Counted from the first letter of the stretch, positions 1-9,438 are shown. The stretch is 24,433 nt of DNA from DASWJQ01 sp036397095 (GCA_036397095.1 DASWJQ010000105.1:1-24433); one strand, 5' to 3'. Notes: a model not told the origin generated them from the letters alone. Numbers and translations: made by a program.

Positions 1-419
1 TGAAACGGCGCCAGGTGGTTGAGGGCAAAGGTGCGCTCCAGGCCGTCGGCCGTGGTGTGCCGGCGAAAGAACATGCCGCCGGCATTGTTGACCAGCACAT
101 CCAACCGGTCGGTCTCCTCACGCACCCGCCTGGCCAGATTCCGCACCTCACCCATGGTCGACAGGTCGGCCGGCCAATAGCGGTGCTGGCCCGCTCCGGC
201 CGCCGTCATCTGTTCCACGACTTGATACCCCATAACCCGGCTGCGGCCGACGATCGAAACGTTGGCGCCGCGAAGGGCCAAGGCCAACGCCGCCGCTCGG
301 CCAATGCCGGTTGTGCCACCGGTAATCAAGATGGTCTTGCCCTCAGCGGCTTCGATGGACGTCCCCAATCTACCGATGCCTTTCAACCCCGGGCGCGGAT
401 CAGGTGCAAGCGGGTCCAT
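1..419 (-). CDS. SDR family NAD(P)-dependent oxidoreductase (3'-truncated)
   Basis: The minus strand from 419 down to the window edge translates to a 139-residue N-terminal part of a short-chain dehydrogenase. It has the Rossmann nucleotide-binding motif TGGTTGIG at about residues 33-40, then NNAGG at about 112-116, then an NHLAPF segment as in retinol-dehydrogenase-like SDRs. The YxxxK catalytic motif would lie beyond the edge, so activity cannot be judged. The ATG at 419 leaves an unusually long lead of about 27 residues before the GKTILITGG strand, and a downstream TTG start is possible. It is divergent from the P450 gene, with about 100 bases between them. Substrate unknown; a link to the P450 is only positional. 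Confidence 0.85.
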   Translation of the reverse strand, partial: MDPLAPDPRPGLKGIGRLGTSIEAAEGKTILITGGTTGIGRAAALALALRGANVSIVGRSRVMGYQVVEQMTAAGAGQHRYWPADLSTMGEVRNLARRVREETDRLDVLVNNAGGMFFRRHTTADGLERTFALNHLAPF

Positions 420-522
420 TCTAACGGTCGGCCCCGTCTACTGGCGCCAAGGCTGCTAGACAAAGCTCCGGTCGGGCCTTAGACTGAGCGACTGGCACAA
501 TGGTGAATCGGCGGTTTTGAAG

Positions 523-1854
523 ATGCAAGTGCAGACTGTTCCGGGTTCCCACCCGCTATTGGGTGAGCTGCGAGCCTTCCAGACCGAGCCGCTGGCGACG
601 GTCGAGCGGGCGCGGCAGGCCGGCGATCTGGTGCGCTGGCGGTTTGGGCCCTACTGGTTCTACCAGGCCAACCACCCCGAAATCATCCGCCAGGTGTTGG
701 TCCGCCAGGCCGACCACTTCCACAAAACGCAACGCAACAAAGAGGTATTCCGGGAAGTGATGGGCAACGGCCTGCTGATCAGCGACGGCTCGTTTTGGCG
801 CCGCCAACGGTCCCTGGTCCAGCCCGCCTTTCACGCCGGCCGCATTCAGTCCTACGCCGACGTGATGGTTGACCAGACCGAGCGTATGCTGAGCCGTTGG
901 CGCAAGCTCTCCCAGGTCGACTTGGGCCAAGAGATGATGCAGCTGACACTGGCGATCGTCGCCCGCGCCCTATTCGGCGCCGAGCTGGGCGACGAGGTCT
1001 TTTCGACAGTGGACCGGGCCATGACCGTCCTGCTCCAGCGGGCCAACGATCGATTTCGACGGGTGCTGACGGCACCAAGTTGGCTGCCGACACGCGCTAA
1101 CCGAGCCGCCGAGCGGGCCATCGTCGACTTGCGGCGGATCGTGCAGGGCCTGATCGACGAAAGGCGGGCACAGGCTATCGATCGCGGCGACCTGCTGTCG
1201 ATGCTTCTGCTGGCCGAAGCCGACGACGGCAGCCGCATGACCGACGAGCAGGCCCTCGACGAAGCCATCACGCTGTTCCTGGCCGGCCACGAGACCACCG
1301 CCAACGCGCTCACCTGGACCTGGACGCTGCTGGCTCGCCACCCGCAGGTGGAAGCCGCCGCCCGCGACGAGGTCCGACGTCAGCTCGGCGGGCGCAAACC
1401 CCAGGCGGCGGACAGCGATCGGCTGCCCTACCTAATGGCGGTTGTCAAGGAAGGCATGCGGCTGTATCCGCCCGCCTGGATCTTCGCCCGCCAGGCGACA
1501 ATACCGGTTGAAATCGATGGCGCCCAACTGCCGACTGGCGCCGTCGTGTTTGTCAGCCCCTGGTCGCTGCACCGGGACCCCCATTGGTATGAATCCCCCG
1601 CCGAGTTTCGGCCGGGGCGATTCCTGGGGGAGGCGGAGGCGGAATTGCCGAAGTATGCCTATTTGCCTTTTGGCGGGGGACCCCGCGTGTGCATCGGCAA
1701 CGGCTTTGCCTTGCTCGAAGCACAATTGGTCATGGCGGTCATGCTCGACGCGGTCCATCTGGAGCTGGCGCCCGACCAAGACCTGACCCCCGAGCCGATG
1801 GTCACTCTGCGGCCGCGCACCAGCATTCGGGCCAGGATCGCCGACGCCCCATGA
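523..1854 (+). CDS. Cytochrome P450
   Basis: A complete bacterial P450 of about 443 residues, a haem-thiolate monooxygenase expected to be soluble. All the diagnostic elements are present: a C-helix WRRQR, the I-helix oxygen-activation motif AGHETT (254-259), the K-helix ExxR as EGMR (310-313), and the haem loop PFGGGPRVCIG with the thiolate Cys390. The ATG at 523 is preferred; a TTG two codons upstream (517) is also open and neither has a convincing ribosome binding site. No ferredoxin or reductase gene is nearby, so electron partners must be elsewhere. The ANK/MATE-like gene starts 24 bases downstream, suggesting co-transcription. The substrate cannot be deduced. Confidence 0.95.
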   Translation: MQVQTVPGSHPLLGELRAFQTEPLATVERARQAGDLVRWRFGPYWFYQANHPEIIRQVLVRQADHFHKTQRNKEVFREVMGNGLLISDGSFWRRQRSLVQPAFHAGRIQSYADVMVDQTERMLSRWRKLSQVDLGQEMMQLTLAIVARALFGAELGDEVFSTVDRAMTVLLQRANDRFRRVLTAPSWLPTRANRAAERAIVDLRRIVQGLIDERRAQAIDRGDLLSMLLLAEADDGSRMTDEQALDEAITLFLAGHETTANALTWTWTLLARHPQVEAAARDEVRRQLGGRKPQAADSDRLPYLMAVVKEGMRLYPPAWIFARQATIPVEIDGAQLPTGAVVFVSPWSLHRDPHWYESPAEFRPGRFLGEAEAELPKYAYLPFGGGPRVCIGNGFALLEAQLVMAVMLDAVHLELAPDQDLTPEPMVTLRPRTSIRARIADAP

Positions 1855-1878
1855 TCCGGCGCCCTAGCCCAAGATAGG

Positions 1879-3264
1879 ATGGGAATGGGTTCCGCACAGC
1901 CCGCCAACCAACCGGGACGTTTGCCTTACTCGGTGATTTTGAAGACCTGGTGGCCGCTGGCTGCCAGCTGGATGCTGATGGCCCTCGAGCTGCCCTTGGT
2001 CAGCGCCGTCGTTGCCCGGCTGCCGCTGCCCCAGATCAGCCTGGCCGCTTGGGGTGGGGTGATCTTCCCGGTGGCGCTGATCATCGAGTCGCCGATCATC
2101 ATGCTGCTGGCGGCCTCAACCGCCCTCTGCCGGGACCGCCAGTCCTTCCTGCTGGTCCGGCGTTTCACCCTGTGGACCGGCCTTGCCCTCAGCGGCTTGC
2201 ACGCGCTGGTGGCCTTCACACCGCTTTACGACGTGGTTGTCGGCGGCCTTATCGGCCCGCCGCCCGAGGTGCTGGAGCCGGCCCGCCTGGGGCTGCAGCT
2301 GATGACGCCCTGGACCGTCTCGATCGCTTATCGCCGGTTCCATCAAGGTGTGCTGATCCGCTTTGGACACTCGGATGCGGTCGGGGTGGGCACCGGCGTG
2401 CGGCTGACGACCGACGCGCTGGTGCTGGGCGCCGGTTGGCTCTATGGGCAGGCGCCGGGCATCGTGGTGGCCGGTCTGGCGGTGGTCCTGGGCGTCGTCT
2501 GCGAAGCGATCTACGCCGGCTGGCGGGCCCGGCTGGTAGTGCGGGACGAGCTGATGCCATCGCCGGCGCAGGACCAACCGCTCACCTTGTCAGGCTTCCT
2601 CCGGTTCTACTTCCCGCTGGCGCTGACCTCGCTGCTGACTTTGCTCATCCAGCCAATGGGCAGCGCCGCCTTAAGCCGGATGCCGCGAGTGCTCGAATCG
2701 TTGGCGGTATGGCCGGTGGTGTCGGGTCTGGTGTTTATGAGCCGCAGCCTGGGCGTTGCCTACAACGAAGTGGTGGTAGCCCTGCTCGACCGGCCGCGCT
2801 CGTACCGCGCCTTACGCCGTTTTACGGCGGGTTTGGCCGTCGCCACTTCGCTGGCGCTGCTGGTGGTGGCGACCACACCGCTATCCCGCTTCTGGTTCGA
2901 GGTGTTGTCGGGGCTGCCGCCGGCCTTGGCCGAACTGGGCAGCCAGGCGCTGCTGTTTGCGCTGCCGATGCCCGGCCTGGTCGTCCTGCACAGTTGGTTC
3001 CAGGGCACCCTGGTCAACCGCCGGGCAACCCGGGGCGTGACCGAAGCCGTCGCACTGGCTTTGGTCGCCAGCGCCGCCGTGCTGGTCTACGGAGTGGCGA
3101 CCCAGCCGACGGCCGGGCTCCTGATCGTGTGGCTGGGGTTTGACCTGGGGGCCTTGGTGCAGGTGCTGTGGTTGTGGCACCGCAGCCGAGGCTCGATGCA
3201 GGCCATGCGGCAGGAGGAGGACGGGTTGGCGGCGGTGGTGCCGTATGATCCGGTGGGAGCCTGA
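1879..3264 (+). CDS. Multipass membrane protein, MATE/ANK-like (MOP superfamily)
   Basis: 461 residues with about 11-12 hydrophobic segments spread along the whole length, so an integral inner-membrane protein. The overall layout and the segment AYRRFHQGVLIRFG (about residues 150-163) resemble bacterial homologues of the progressive ankylosis (ANK) exporters and MATE/lipid-flippase relatives. This is recognition by pattern, not by alignment. The start is the ATG at 1879, with another ATG two codons later; no good Shine-Dalgarno is seen. It follows the P450 closely and may export or flip a related compound (inference). The C-terminal 25 residues are polar and probably cytoplasmic. Confidence 0.65.
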   Translation: MGMGSAQPANQPGRLPYSVILKTWWPLAASWMLMALELPLVSAVVARLPLPQISLAAWGGVIFPVALIIESPIIMLLAASTALCRDRQSFLLVRRFTLWTGLALSGLHALVAFTPLYDVVVGGLIGPPPEVLEPARLGLQLMTPWTVSIAYRRFHQGVLIRFGHSDAVGVGTGVRLTTDALVLGAGWLYGQAPGIVVAGLAVVLGVVCEAIYAGWRARLVVRDELMPSPAQDQPLTLSGFLRFYFPLALTSLLTLLIQPMGSAALSRMPRVLESLAVWPVVSGLVFMSRSLGVAYNEVVVALLDRPRSYRALRRFTAGLAVATSLALLVVATTPLSRFWFEVLSGLPPALAELGSQALLFALPMPGLVVLHSWFQGTLVNRRATRGVTEAVALALVASAAVLVYGVATQPTAGLLIVWLGFDLGALVQVLWLWHRSRGSMQAMRQEEDGLAAVVPYDPVGA

Positions 3265-3269
3265 ATTCG

Positions 3270-3297
3270 GACCGCAGACGGCGGACAGCAGACCGCC
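3270..3297 (+). repeat. Degenerate heptamer repeat cluster (GACCGCN vocabulary)
   Basis: Four consecutive 7-base words, each starting GAC and ending in a GC-rich tail (for example GACCGCA, GACAGCA), begin six bases after the stop of the preceding gene. The same vocabulary recurs at 9560-9594, 18166-18186 and, in reverse complement, 11745-11772. Confidence 0.7.
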
Positions 3298-3310
3298 AAG
3301 GCCAGAGCCA

Positions 3311-3406
3311 ATAACACAAAGACTCTAAGCCATGAAGACACCAAGACACTAAGATGGACAATTGTTTAGAAACAGAATTCTTCGAGTCTTTGTGTCTTCG
3401 TGTTAT
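3311..3406. repeat. Octamer-repeat inverted element upstream of pgl
   Basis: The left arm (3314-3353) is five tandem 8-base words of type ACACNAAG/ACTCTAAG. The right arm (3384-3406) is the reverse complement of the same vocabulary, so the RNA could fold back. The arms pair imperfectly because the left arm lacks one octamer directly after ATAACAC. It separates the ANK-like gene from pgl and could act as a weak terminator or as the end of an mRNA. A second element with the same words lies on the other side of pgl (4192-4255). Confidence 0.7.
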
Positions 3407-3449
3407 GTACACTTCTATTCAATGATAAATTGCCTTCCGGGGGCTCAAA

Positions 3450-4175
3450 TTGACGAAGATCCACCGCCATCCCGATCCTGACTCCCTGGCTCAGGCCACC
3501 GCCGAGTTCATGCAGGCGGCAATCCTGGAGCGCGTGAAACAGGTGGGTCGAGCGCATGTCGTTCTGGCGGGAGGCTCAACGCCGCGTTCCACCTATCAAT
3601 ACCTGGGGCGTCTGTTGGCGCAATCCGAGCTGGCCGCCGGCAGCTTGGAGTTCTATTGGGGAGACGAACGCTGTGTGCCGCTGGACGATCCGGCCAGCAA
3701 CTTCCGTTTGGCCAGCGAGAGCCTGCTGGCCCCGCTGCCGGCGGGCACCTTCGAGGCCCATCCGATCGAGTGCGGCGGGAACGCGCCCGCCGCGGCCGAG
3801 ACCTACGAGGGGCTGCTGCGCCTGGCGTTCCCGAGCGCAGCTCGGCCCCGCTTTGATCTGGTGCTTCTGGGCCTGGGCGATGATGGCCACACCGCCTCAC
3901 TCTTCCCCGGGTCCCCCTGGCTGGCCGAAGCCGAACGCTGGGTTGCGGCTGAGCATGTCGATGAGCTGCGTGCCTGGCGGGTGAGCCTGACGCCGCCGGC
4001 GATCAACGCCGCCCGGACCGTCGTGTTTCTTGTGCAGGGTGAGGCCAAGGCCGACGCCGTGCGCCAGGTGATGCGGGCGGCGCACGATCCGGTCCGCAGG
4101 CCGGCCCAAATCGTCGAGCCGCTCGACGGGGAGCTGCATTGGTTCCTGGATGAGGCGGCCGCCTCCCGGCTCTGA
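3450..4175 (+). CDS. pgl: 6-phosphogluconolactonase
   Basis: 241 residues, the normal length for the DevB/SOL-type lactonase that hydrolyses 6-phosphogluconolactone to 6-phosphogluconate in the oxidative pentose phosphate pathway (cytosolic). Family motifs are intact: LAGGSTPRSTY (39-49), WGDERCVPLDDPASNF (70-85) and LLGLGDDGHTASLFPG (139-154), the last holding the catalytic His147 region. The start is a TTG at 3450 preceded by a G-rich stretch (CCGGGGG) about 5 bases upstream; no in-frame ATG precedes the conserved region. No zwf or gnd gene is adjacent, so it stands alone between two repeat hairpins. Confidence 0.95.
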   Translation: MTKIHRHPDPDSLAQATAEFMQAAILERVKQVGRAHVVLAGGSTPRSTYQYLGRLLAQSELAAGSLEFYWGDERCVPLDDPASNFRLASESLLAPLPAGTFEAHPIECGGNAPAAAETYEGLLRLAFPSAARPRFDLVLLGLGDDGHTASLFPGSPWLAEAERWVAAEHVDELRAWRVSLTPPAINAARTVVFLVQGEAKADAVRQVMRAAHDPVRRPAQIVEPLDGELHWFLDEAAASRL

Positions 4176-4191
4176 AGAAGATCAAGTTCGA

Positions 4192-4255
4192 ATAACACCA
4201 AGACACGAAGGACACAAAAGGGAAACCCTTAGCGCCCTTTGTGCCTTTGTGTTAT
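4192..4255. repeat. Octamer-repeat inverted element between convergent genes
   Basis: The left arm (4192-4222) begins ATAACACCAAGACACGAAG. The right arm (4235-4255) is close to its reverse complement and ends GTGTTAT. The words are 8 bases long (ACACCAAG, ACACGAAG) and match those of the element at 3311-3406. It sits between the stops of pgl (+) and the ABC exporter (-), so it may serve as a bidirectional terminator, though no U-run is present. Confidence 0.65.
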
Positions 4256-4272
4256 CTGCTGTTCACGATGAG

Positions 4273-6090
4273 CTAGTCGGCCGCCCCCGCAAGCGCATAC
4301 GGATCGTGCGATGTCTCGTACTCCCGGCGGAACTGTTGCGTGTACAGCCGATAGTAGTGGCCGCCGGCGCGCACCAGCTCGGCGTGGCTGCCCATCTCCT
4401 GGATGTGGCCGCCTTCGATCACCAGGATGCGGTCGGCCCGCTTGATGGTCGACAGGCGGTGGGCGATGACGAAGGTCGTGCGGCCTTCCATCAGCGTTTC
4501 CATGCCGCGCTGGATCAACGACTCGGTCAGGGTGTCGACCGAGCTGGTGGCCTCGTCCATGATGAACAGATCGGGCTTGGCCAGCACGGCGCGCGCCAGG
4601 CTGATCAGCTGTTTCTGGCCGACCGATAGATTGCCGCCGCCTTCCCCGACCTCCTCGTCGTAACCCTTTTCCAATTCGATGATGAAATCGTGGGCACCGG
4701 CCAACCTGGCGGCCCCCTCGATCTCGGTATCGTCCGCTTCGAGTTTGCCGTAGCGGATGTTGTGGCGGATCGTGCCGGAGAACAGGTGGGGTGTCTGCAG
4801 CACCATACCTACCTTCGACTGAATCGAATGAAGGGTGAAGCTGGTGTAGTCCTGGCCCCCCAGCCGGACGACGCCCTTGGTCGGCTCGTAGAAGCGGCAC
4901 AGCAGGTTGACGATGGTCGATTTGCCGCCGCCGGTTGGCCCAACCAGGGCGATGGTCTCGCCCTGGCGCACCTTCAAGCTGAAGTCCGACAGGACGGGCA
5001 CGTCGTCCTCGTAGGCAAAGTCGACCCCCTCGAACTCGATATCAACCCGCAGGCTGTCCAGTTCGGCGGCGCCGGGGCGGTCGGTGATCTCGAGCTCGGC
5101 ATCGATTAGCGAGAACACCCGCTCGGCGGAAGCAATGGCGTGCTGCATTTCGGCATAGACGCGGGCCAGGTCCTGAATGGGCCACAGCATGAAGGTGATG
5201 TAGCCGATGAAAGCCTGGATGCCGCCGATCGTCATGCCGCCCAGCTCAACCTGGAAGCCGCCGTAGTAGATCACGCTGCCAATGGCGAAGGCCGAAATCA
5301 TCTGCACGGCCGGCAGGAACAAGGCCGACAGCCAGGCGGCGCGGTAGGAGGAGGTGTACATGCGGCCGGCCAGATCGCTGAACTCGCGCAGGTTTTCGTC
5401 TTCGCGGCCCAGCGCTTTGACGACACGGACGCCGGTGATGTTCTCGTTGAACGAGCCGGTGATCTGCGAATTGAGTTTGCGGGCCTGGCGAAACTCGACC
5501 AGGATGCGCTTCTTGAATTGGGCGGCAACAATCAGCAGGATCGGAATGAAGGCCAACACGATCAAGGCCAACCGCAGGTTGATGAAGGCCATGAAGGCGA
5601 AGGCGGTCAGAATGTTGAGCGTTCCCCAGGTGATGTCGAGCAGGCCCCAGGTCACCAGATTGGCGATGCGTTCCGAGTCGGAGGTGACGCGCGACATCAG
5701 CCAGCCGACAGGGGTCCGCGAATAATAAGAAAGCGACAGCGCCTGCAAGTGGTGGAACATCGTTTGGCGCAGGTCGTACTGGACGCGTTCGCCCAGTACG
5801 CCGGCCAGGTAGATAAAGCAGAAGACACCGGCAGCCAGCAGGAGATTGAGCGCAGCATACAACAGGATGATCTCGAGCAGCTTGTCGGGGTTGCCGGCGA
5901 CAATGCCCTCGTCGATGATCCGCTTGCTCAGGTAGGTGAAGTAGGAGTCGAGGAACGAGACCAGCGCTACGGCCGCAAGGAAGCCGGCGACCCAACGCCA
6001 ATGCGGCCGAACGTTCCGCAGGATGCGGATCAGCGTTTGGCCATTGAACTGAGTCTCGAACTCTTCTTCCTCGAAACTAGTTGGCGGCAC
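4273..6090 (-). CDS. ABC exporter half-transporter, consensus-ATPase subunit (second gene)
   Basis: 605 residues, a type IV ABC exporter half with an N-terminal six-helix membrane domain (about 25-320) and a C-terminal nucleotide-binding domain. Walker A is GPTGGGKST (384-392), the signature is LSVGQ (488-492) instead of LSGGQ, Walker B is LFIMDE with catalytic Glu513, and the switch His is 544. The GTG at 6090 is chosen as start because GAGAGG lies about 10 bases upstream, it overlaps the preceding stop by 14 bases, and the length then matches its partner (606). An open extension upstream to 6207 encodes only an out-of-frame shadow of the partner. Expected to pair with the adjacent subunit as a heterodimeric drug or lipid exporter. 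Confidence 0.93.
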   Translation of the reverse strand: MPPTSFEEEEFETQFNGQTLIRILRNVRPHWRWVAGFLAAVALVSFLDSYFTYLSKRIIDEGIVAGNPDKLLEIILLYAALNLLLAAGVFCFIYLAGVLGERVQYDLRQTMFHHLQALSLSYYSRTPVGWLMSRVTSDSERIANLVTWGLLDITWGTLNILTAFAFMAFINLRLALIVLAFIPILLIVAAQFKKRILVEFRQARKLNSQITGSFNENITGVRVVKALGREDENLREFSDLAGRMYTSSYRAAWLSALFLPAVQMISAFAIGSVIYYGGFQVELGGMTIGGIQAFIGYITFMLWPIQDLARVYAEMQHAIASAERVFSLIDAELEITDRPGAAELDSLRVDIEFEGVDFAYEDDVPVLSDFSLKVRQGETIALVGPTGGGKSTIVNLLCRFYEPTKGVVRLGGQDYTSFTLHSIQSKVGMVLQTPHLFSGTIRHNIRYGKLEADDTEIEGAARLAGAHDFIIELEKGYDEEVGEGGGNLSVGQKQLISLARAVLAKPDLFIMDEATSSVDTLTESLIQRGMETLMEGRTTFVIAHRLSTIKRADRILVIEGGHIQEMGSHAELVRAGGHYYRLYTQQFRREYETSHDPYALAGAAD

Positions 6091-7897
6091 TGGCGATATC
6101 CCTCTCGAGTTCGACTTCGACCTGGGCCTGCATCTGATAGATCCGGCGGTACAGACCTTCCTCGGCCAGCAGCGTGTCATGGGTGCCCCGCTGCACGATG
6201 CGGCCATGGTCGAGCACCAGAATTAGGTCGGCGTTCATCACACTCTGCACCCGGTGGGCGATGACGAAGTTGGTGCGGCCGGCCATCAGCCGGTCGAGCG
6301 CCTGACGGATGGCGGCCTCGGTTTCCGTGTCAACCGACGAGGTGGCGTCATCCAGGATCAAGATGCGCGGGTTCTTGAGCAGGGTGCGGGCGATGGCCAC
6401 CCGCTGTTTCTGGCCGCCCGACAGCGTGACGCCCTTCTCACCAACCAGCGTGTCGTAGCCCTGGGGGAAGGTCATTACGACGTCGTGAATGGCGGCGGCT
6501 TTGGCTGCTTCTTCGATGGACGCCTGCTCGACCTCGCCTTCCAGACCGTAGGTAATGTTGTCGCGGATCGAGCGCGAGAACAGAAACGGCTCCTGCTCGA
6601 CAATGCCGATCTGGCGGCGCAGGAACGAGGGAGCGTACTCGTTCAAGTCGACCCCGTCCAGCGTGATCCGGCCGCCAGTGTAGTCATAGAAGCGAGGCAG
6701 CAGATTGACCAGCGTCGTCTTGCCCGACCCGGTCGAGCCGAGCAGGGCGACGGTCTGCCCCGGCTGGACTTCGAAGCTGATGTCATGCAGCACCGGCTCT
6801 TCGCCTTCGTAGGCGAAGGACACCGAGTCGAAGACCAACTGACCCTGCACCGTCTCCTCCGCCCGACCGCGCCCGAGGTGGAGGGCTTCACGAGCCGCCC
6901 GCACGATCTCCATCACCCGGCCGTACGAGACCAAGCCGGTCGACATCTGCACGATCAGCCGCCCCAGATTGCGCATCGGAAAGATCAGCCACACCAGCAA
7001 GCCGGCGTAGGCCAGATAGGTGCCGACGGTAATCGTGCCGGCAATAGCCATGCGGGCGGCAATGTAGTACCCCGTCAGCAGTTGGATGCTGAGCAGGACA
7101 TCGGTCATTGGCCAAAACAGTGAGTGCATCCGGACAAACGACCGGCCGCGCTTGTACTTCTCCCAGTTGTCGCCCTCGAATTTGTCGATTTCGAACTGCT
7201 GCCGGGCAAAGGCCTTGACAACTCGCACCCCCGACAGATTCTCCTGCAAGGTGGTTGACAGGGTGGCTTCTTGCTCCTGGTAGGCCTCGTACACGACGCC
7301 CACCCGGCGGAAGAAGAAGGTCGAGATTGCCAGAATGATGGGCACGACAACAACCGAGAGCCCCGCCAACCGCAGGTCGAGCACGGCCAGGGCGCCCAGA
7401 TTGACGACGAACAGCAGGGCGATACGGCCGAAGCCAATCGCCTGATCAGCGAAGAAACGGCGGATTGAGTCCACGTCGGAGGTGGCGCGCGAGATCAGCT
7501 CGCCCGTCTGCGCGTCGTCATGGTAGTGGAAGGGCAGCCGCTGCAAATGGTCGAAGACATAGGTCCGAAGGCGCAGGGCGATACCTTCGGCGGTCTCGGC
7601 GGCCAGGCGCCCGCTGATGAAGGTGAAGGCGCCTTCGAAGACGGCCAGCCCGACGAAGGCGGCAGCCAGCGGCACCAACGAGATCTGGCCGACGTCTGCG
7701 ACCAGGTAGACGTCGATGAATTGGCGCAGCAGCAGGTAGGTGCCGGCCTTCATCAGCGCCGCCACGCCCAGTGCCAGCGCGGCGCCGACATAACGCAGCC
7801 GGTAGCCCGGCATAAGCCGCCACAGGCCGACGACTTTGCGGTCGCTGACGGCCTGCTGCACATCGAAAGTCTTGACGGGTGCTGACTGTGTCGCCAC
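6077..7897 (-). CDS. ABC exporter half-transporter, degenerate-ATPase subunit (first gene)
   Basis: 606 residues with the same layout as its partner: an ABC membrane domain, then an ATPase domain. The Walker A motif is GSTGSGKTT and the signature LSGGQ (492-496) is canonical, but Walker B reads ILILDD, with Asp517 where the catalytic Glu normally sits; the switch His is kept (IAHR). This is the TM287/BmrC/LmrC-type pattern of a degenerate subunit (family knowledge). The GTG at 7897 is preferred over an ATG at 7987 because GGAG lies 10 bases upstream and the extra N-terminus looks like non-coding sequence. First gene of a two-gene unit. Substrate unknown. Confidence 0.93.
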   Translation of the reverse strand: MATQSAPVKTFDVQQAVSDRKVVGLWRLMPGYRLRYVGAALALGVAALMKAGTYLLLRQFIDVYLVADVGQISLVPLAAAFVGLAVFEGAFTFISGRLAAETAEGIALRLRTYVFDHLQRLPFHYHDDAQTGELISRATSDVDSIRRFFADQAIGFGRIALLFVVNLGALAVLDLRLAGLSVVVVPIILAISTFFFRRVGVVYEAYQEQEATLSTTLQENLSGVRVVKAFARQQFEIDKFEGDNWEKYKRGRSFVRMHSLFWPMTDVLLSIQLLTGYYIAARMAIAGTITVGTYLAYAGLLVWLIFPMRNLGRLIVQMSTGLVSYGRVMEIVRAAREALHLGRGRAEETVQGQLVFDSVSFAYEGEEPVLHDISFEVQPGQTVALLGSTGSGKTTLVNLLPRFYDYTGGRITLDGVDLNEYAPSFLRRQIGIVEQEPFLFSRSIRDNITYGLEGEVEQASIEEAAKAAAIHDVVMTFPQGYDTLVGEKGVTLSGGQKQRVAIARTLLKNPRILILDDATSSVDTETEAAIRQALDRLMAGRTNFVIAHRVQSVMNADLILVLDHGRIVQRGTHDTLLAEEGLYRRIYQMQAQVEVELERDIASAAN

Positions 7898-8022
7898 GGG
7901 AGGCTTACTCCGGCCCTGCCAACAAAGGATGGCGCCCGACCGGCGAACCGGCCAGTCGCCATCGGCCCAACCGGGCAATTCTACCACCGGGCTCAGCTAA
8001 ACGAGACCTGCCTACAAAGCAA

Positions 8023-8046
8023 GACGCCCCCTGGTGGGGGGGCGTC
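8023..8046 (-). terminator. Strong hairpin after the DEAD-box helicase gene
   Basis: A perfect 9-bp GC-rich stem (GACGCCCCC paired with GGGGGCGTC, loop of 6) starts 23 bases after the helicase stop. On the minus strand it is followed by TTGCTTTG, a poor U-tract, so it may be an intrinsic terminator of moderate strength. It separates the helicase from the ABC exporter pair on the same strand. Confidence 0.7.
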
Positions 8047-8069
8047 AGCGTCGGGGTTGGCCGGGCCGG

Positions 8070-9302
<1,233 letters not shown>

Positions 9303-9338
9303 AACCTACGTTGTGTACTCCTGAAGTTGAACCGGCAC

Positions 9339-9367
9339 AAAAAATCCGCCCCGTCGGCGTGCGGCGG
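9339..9367 (-). terminator. Terminator-like hairpin in the helicase 5' leader (putative attenuator)
   Basis: Read on the minus strand, CCGCC (9367-9363) can pair with GGCGG (9350-9346) around a GC-rich 12-base loop, followed directly by A and six T residues (9344-9339). This is the form of an intrinsic terminator. It ends 36 bases before the helicase ATG and about 35 bases after the predicted transcription start, and no upstream minus-strand gene needs terminating. Attenuation is inferred. Confidence 0.5.
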
Positions 9368-9409
9368 TGCGGACCAGCCGTCCTCCTTCGCCTGCGAAAC
9401 ATCGCTCTC

Positions 9410-9438
9410 ATTCTAATTAAGGATGTCCGGGGTGTCAA
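9410..9438 (-). promoter_or_regulatory. Near-consensus sigma-70-type promoter for the DEAD-box helicase
   Basis: On the minus strand the -35 box is a perfect TTGACA (9438-9433), the spacer is exactly 17 bases, and the -10 box is TAGAAT (9415-9410), one mismatch from TATAAT. Transcription would start near 9402, giving a leader of about 100 bases before the ATG at 9302. Confidence 0.75.

Noticed and set aside
1950..3143. 397-codon frame overlapping the ANK/MATE-like gene
   Set aside because: A +2-frame shadow rich in Gly, Arg and Ala; the overlapping frame has coherent membrane segments and full length.
5140..6264. Long plus-strand open frame (374 codons) opposite the ABC exporter
   Set aside because: It is antisense to two well-supported ABC subunits and has the His/Gln/Asp-rich composition expected from complementing GC-rich coding DNA.
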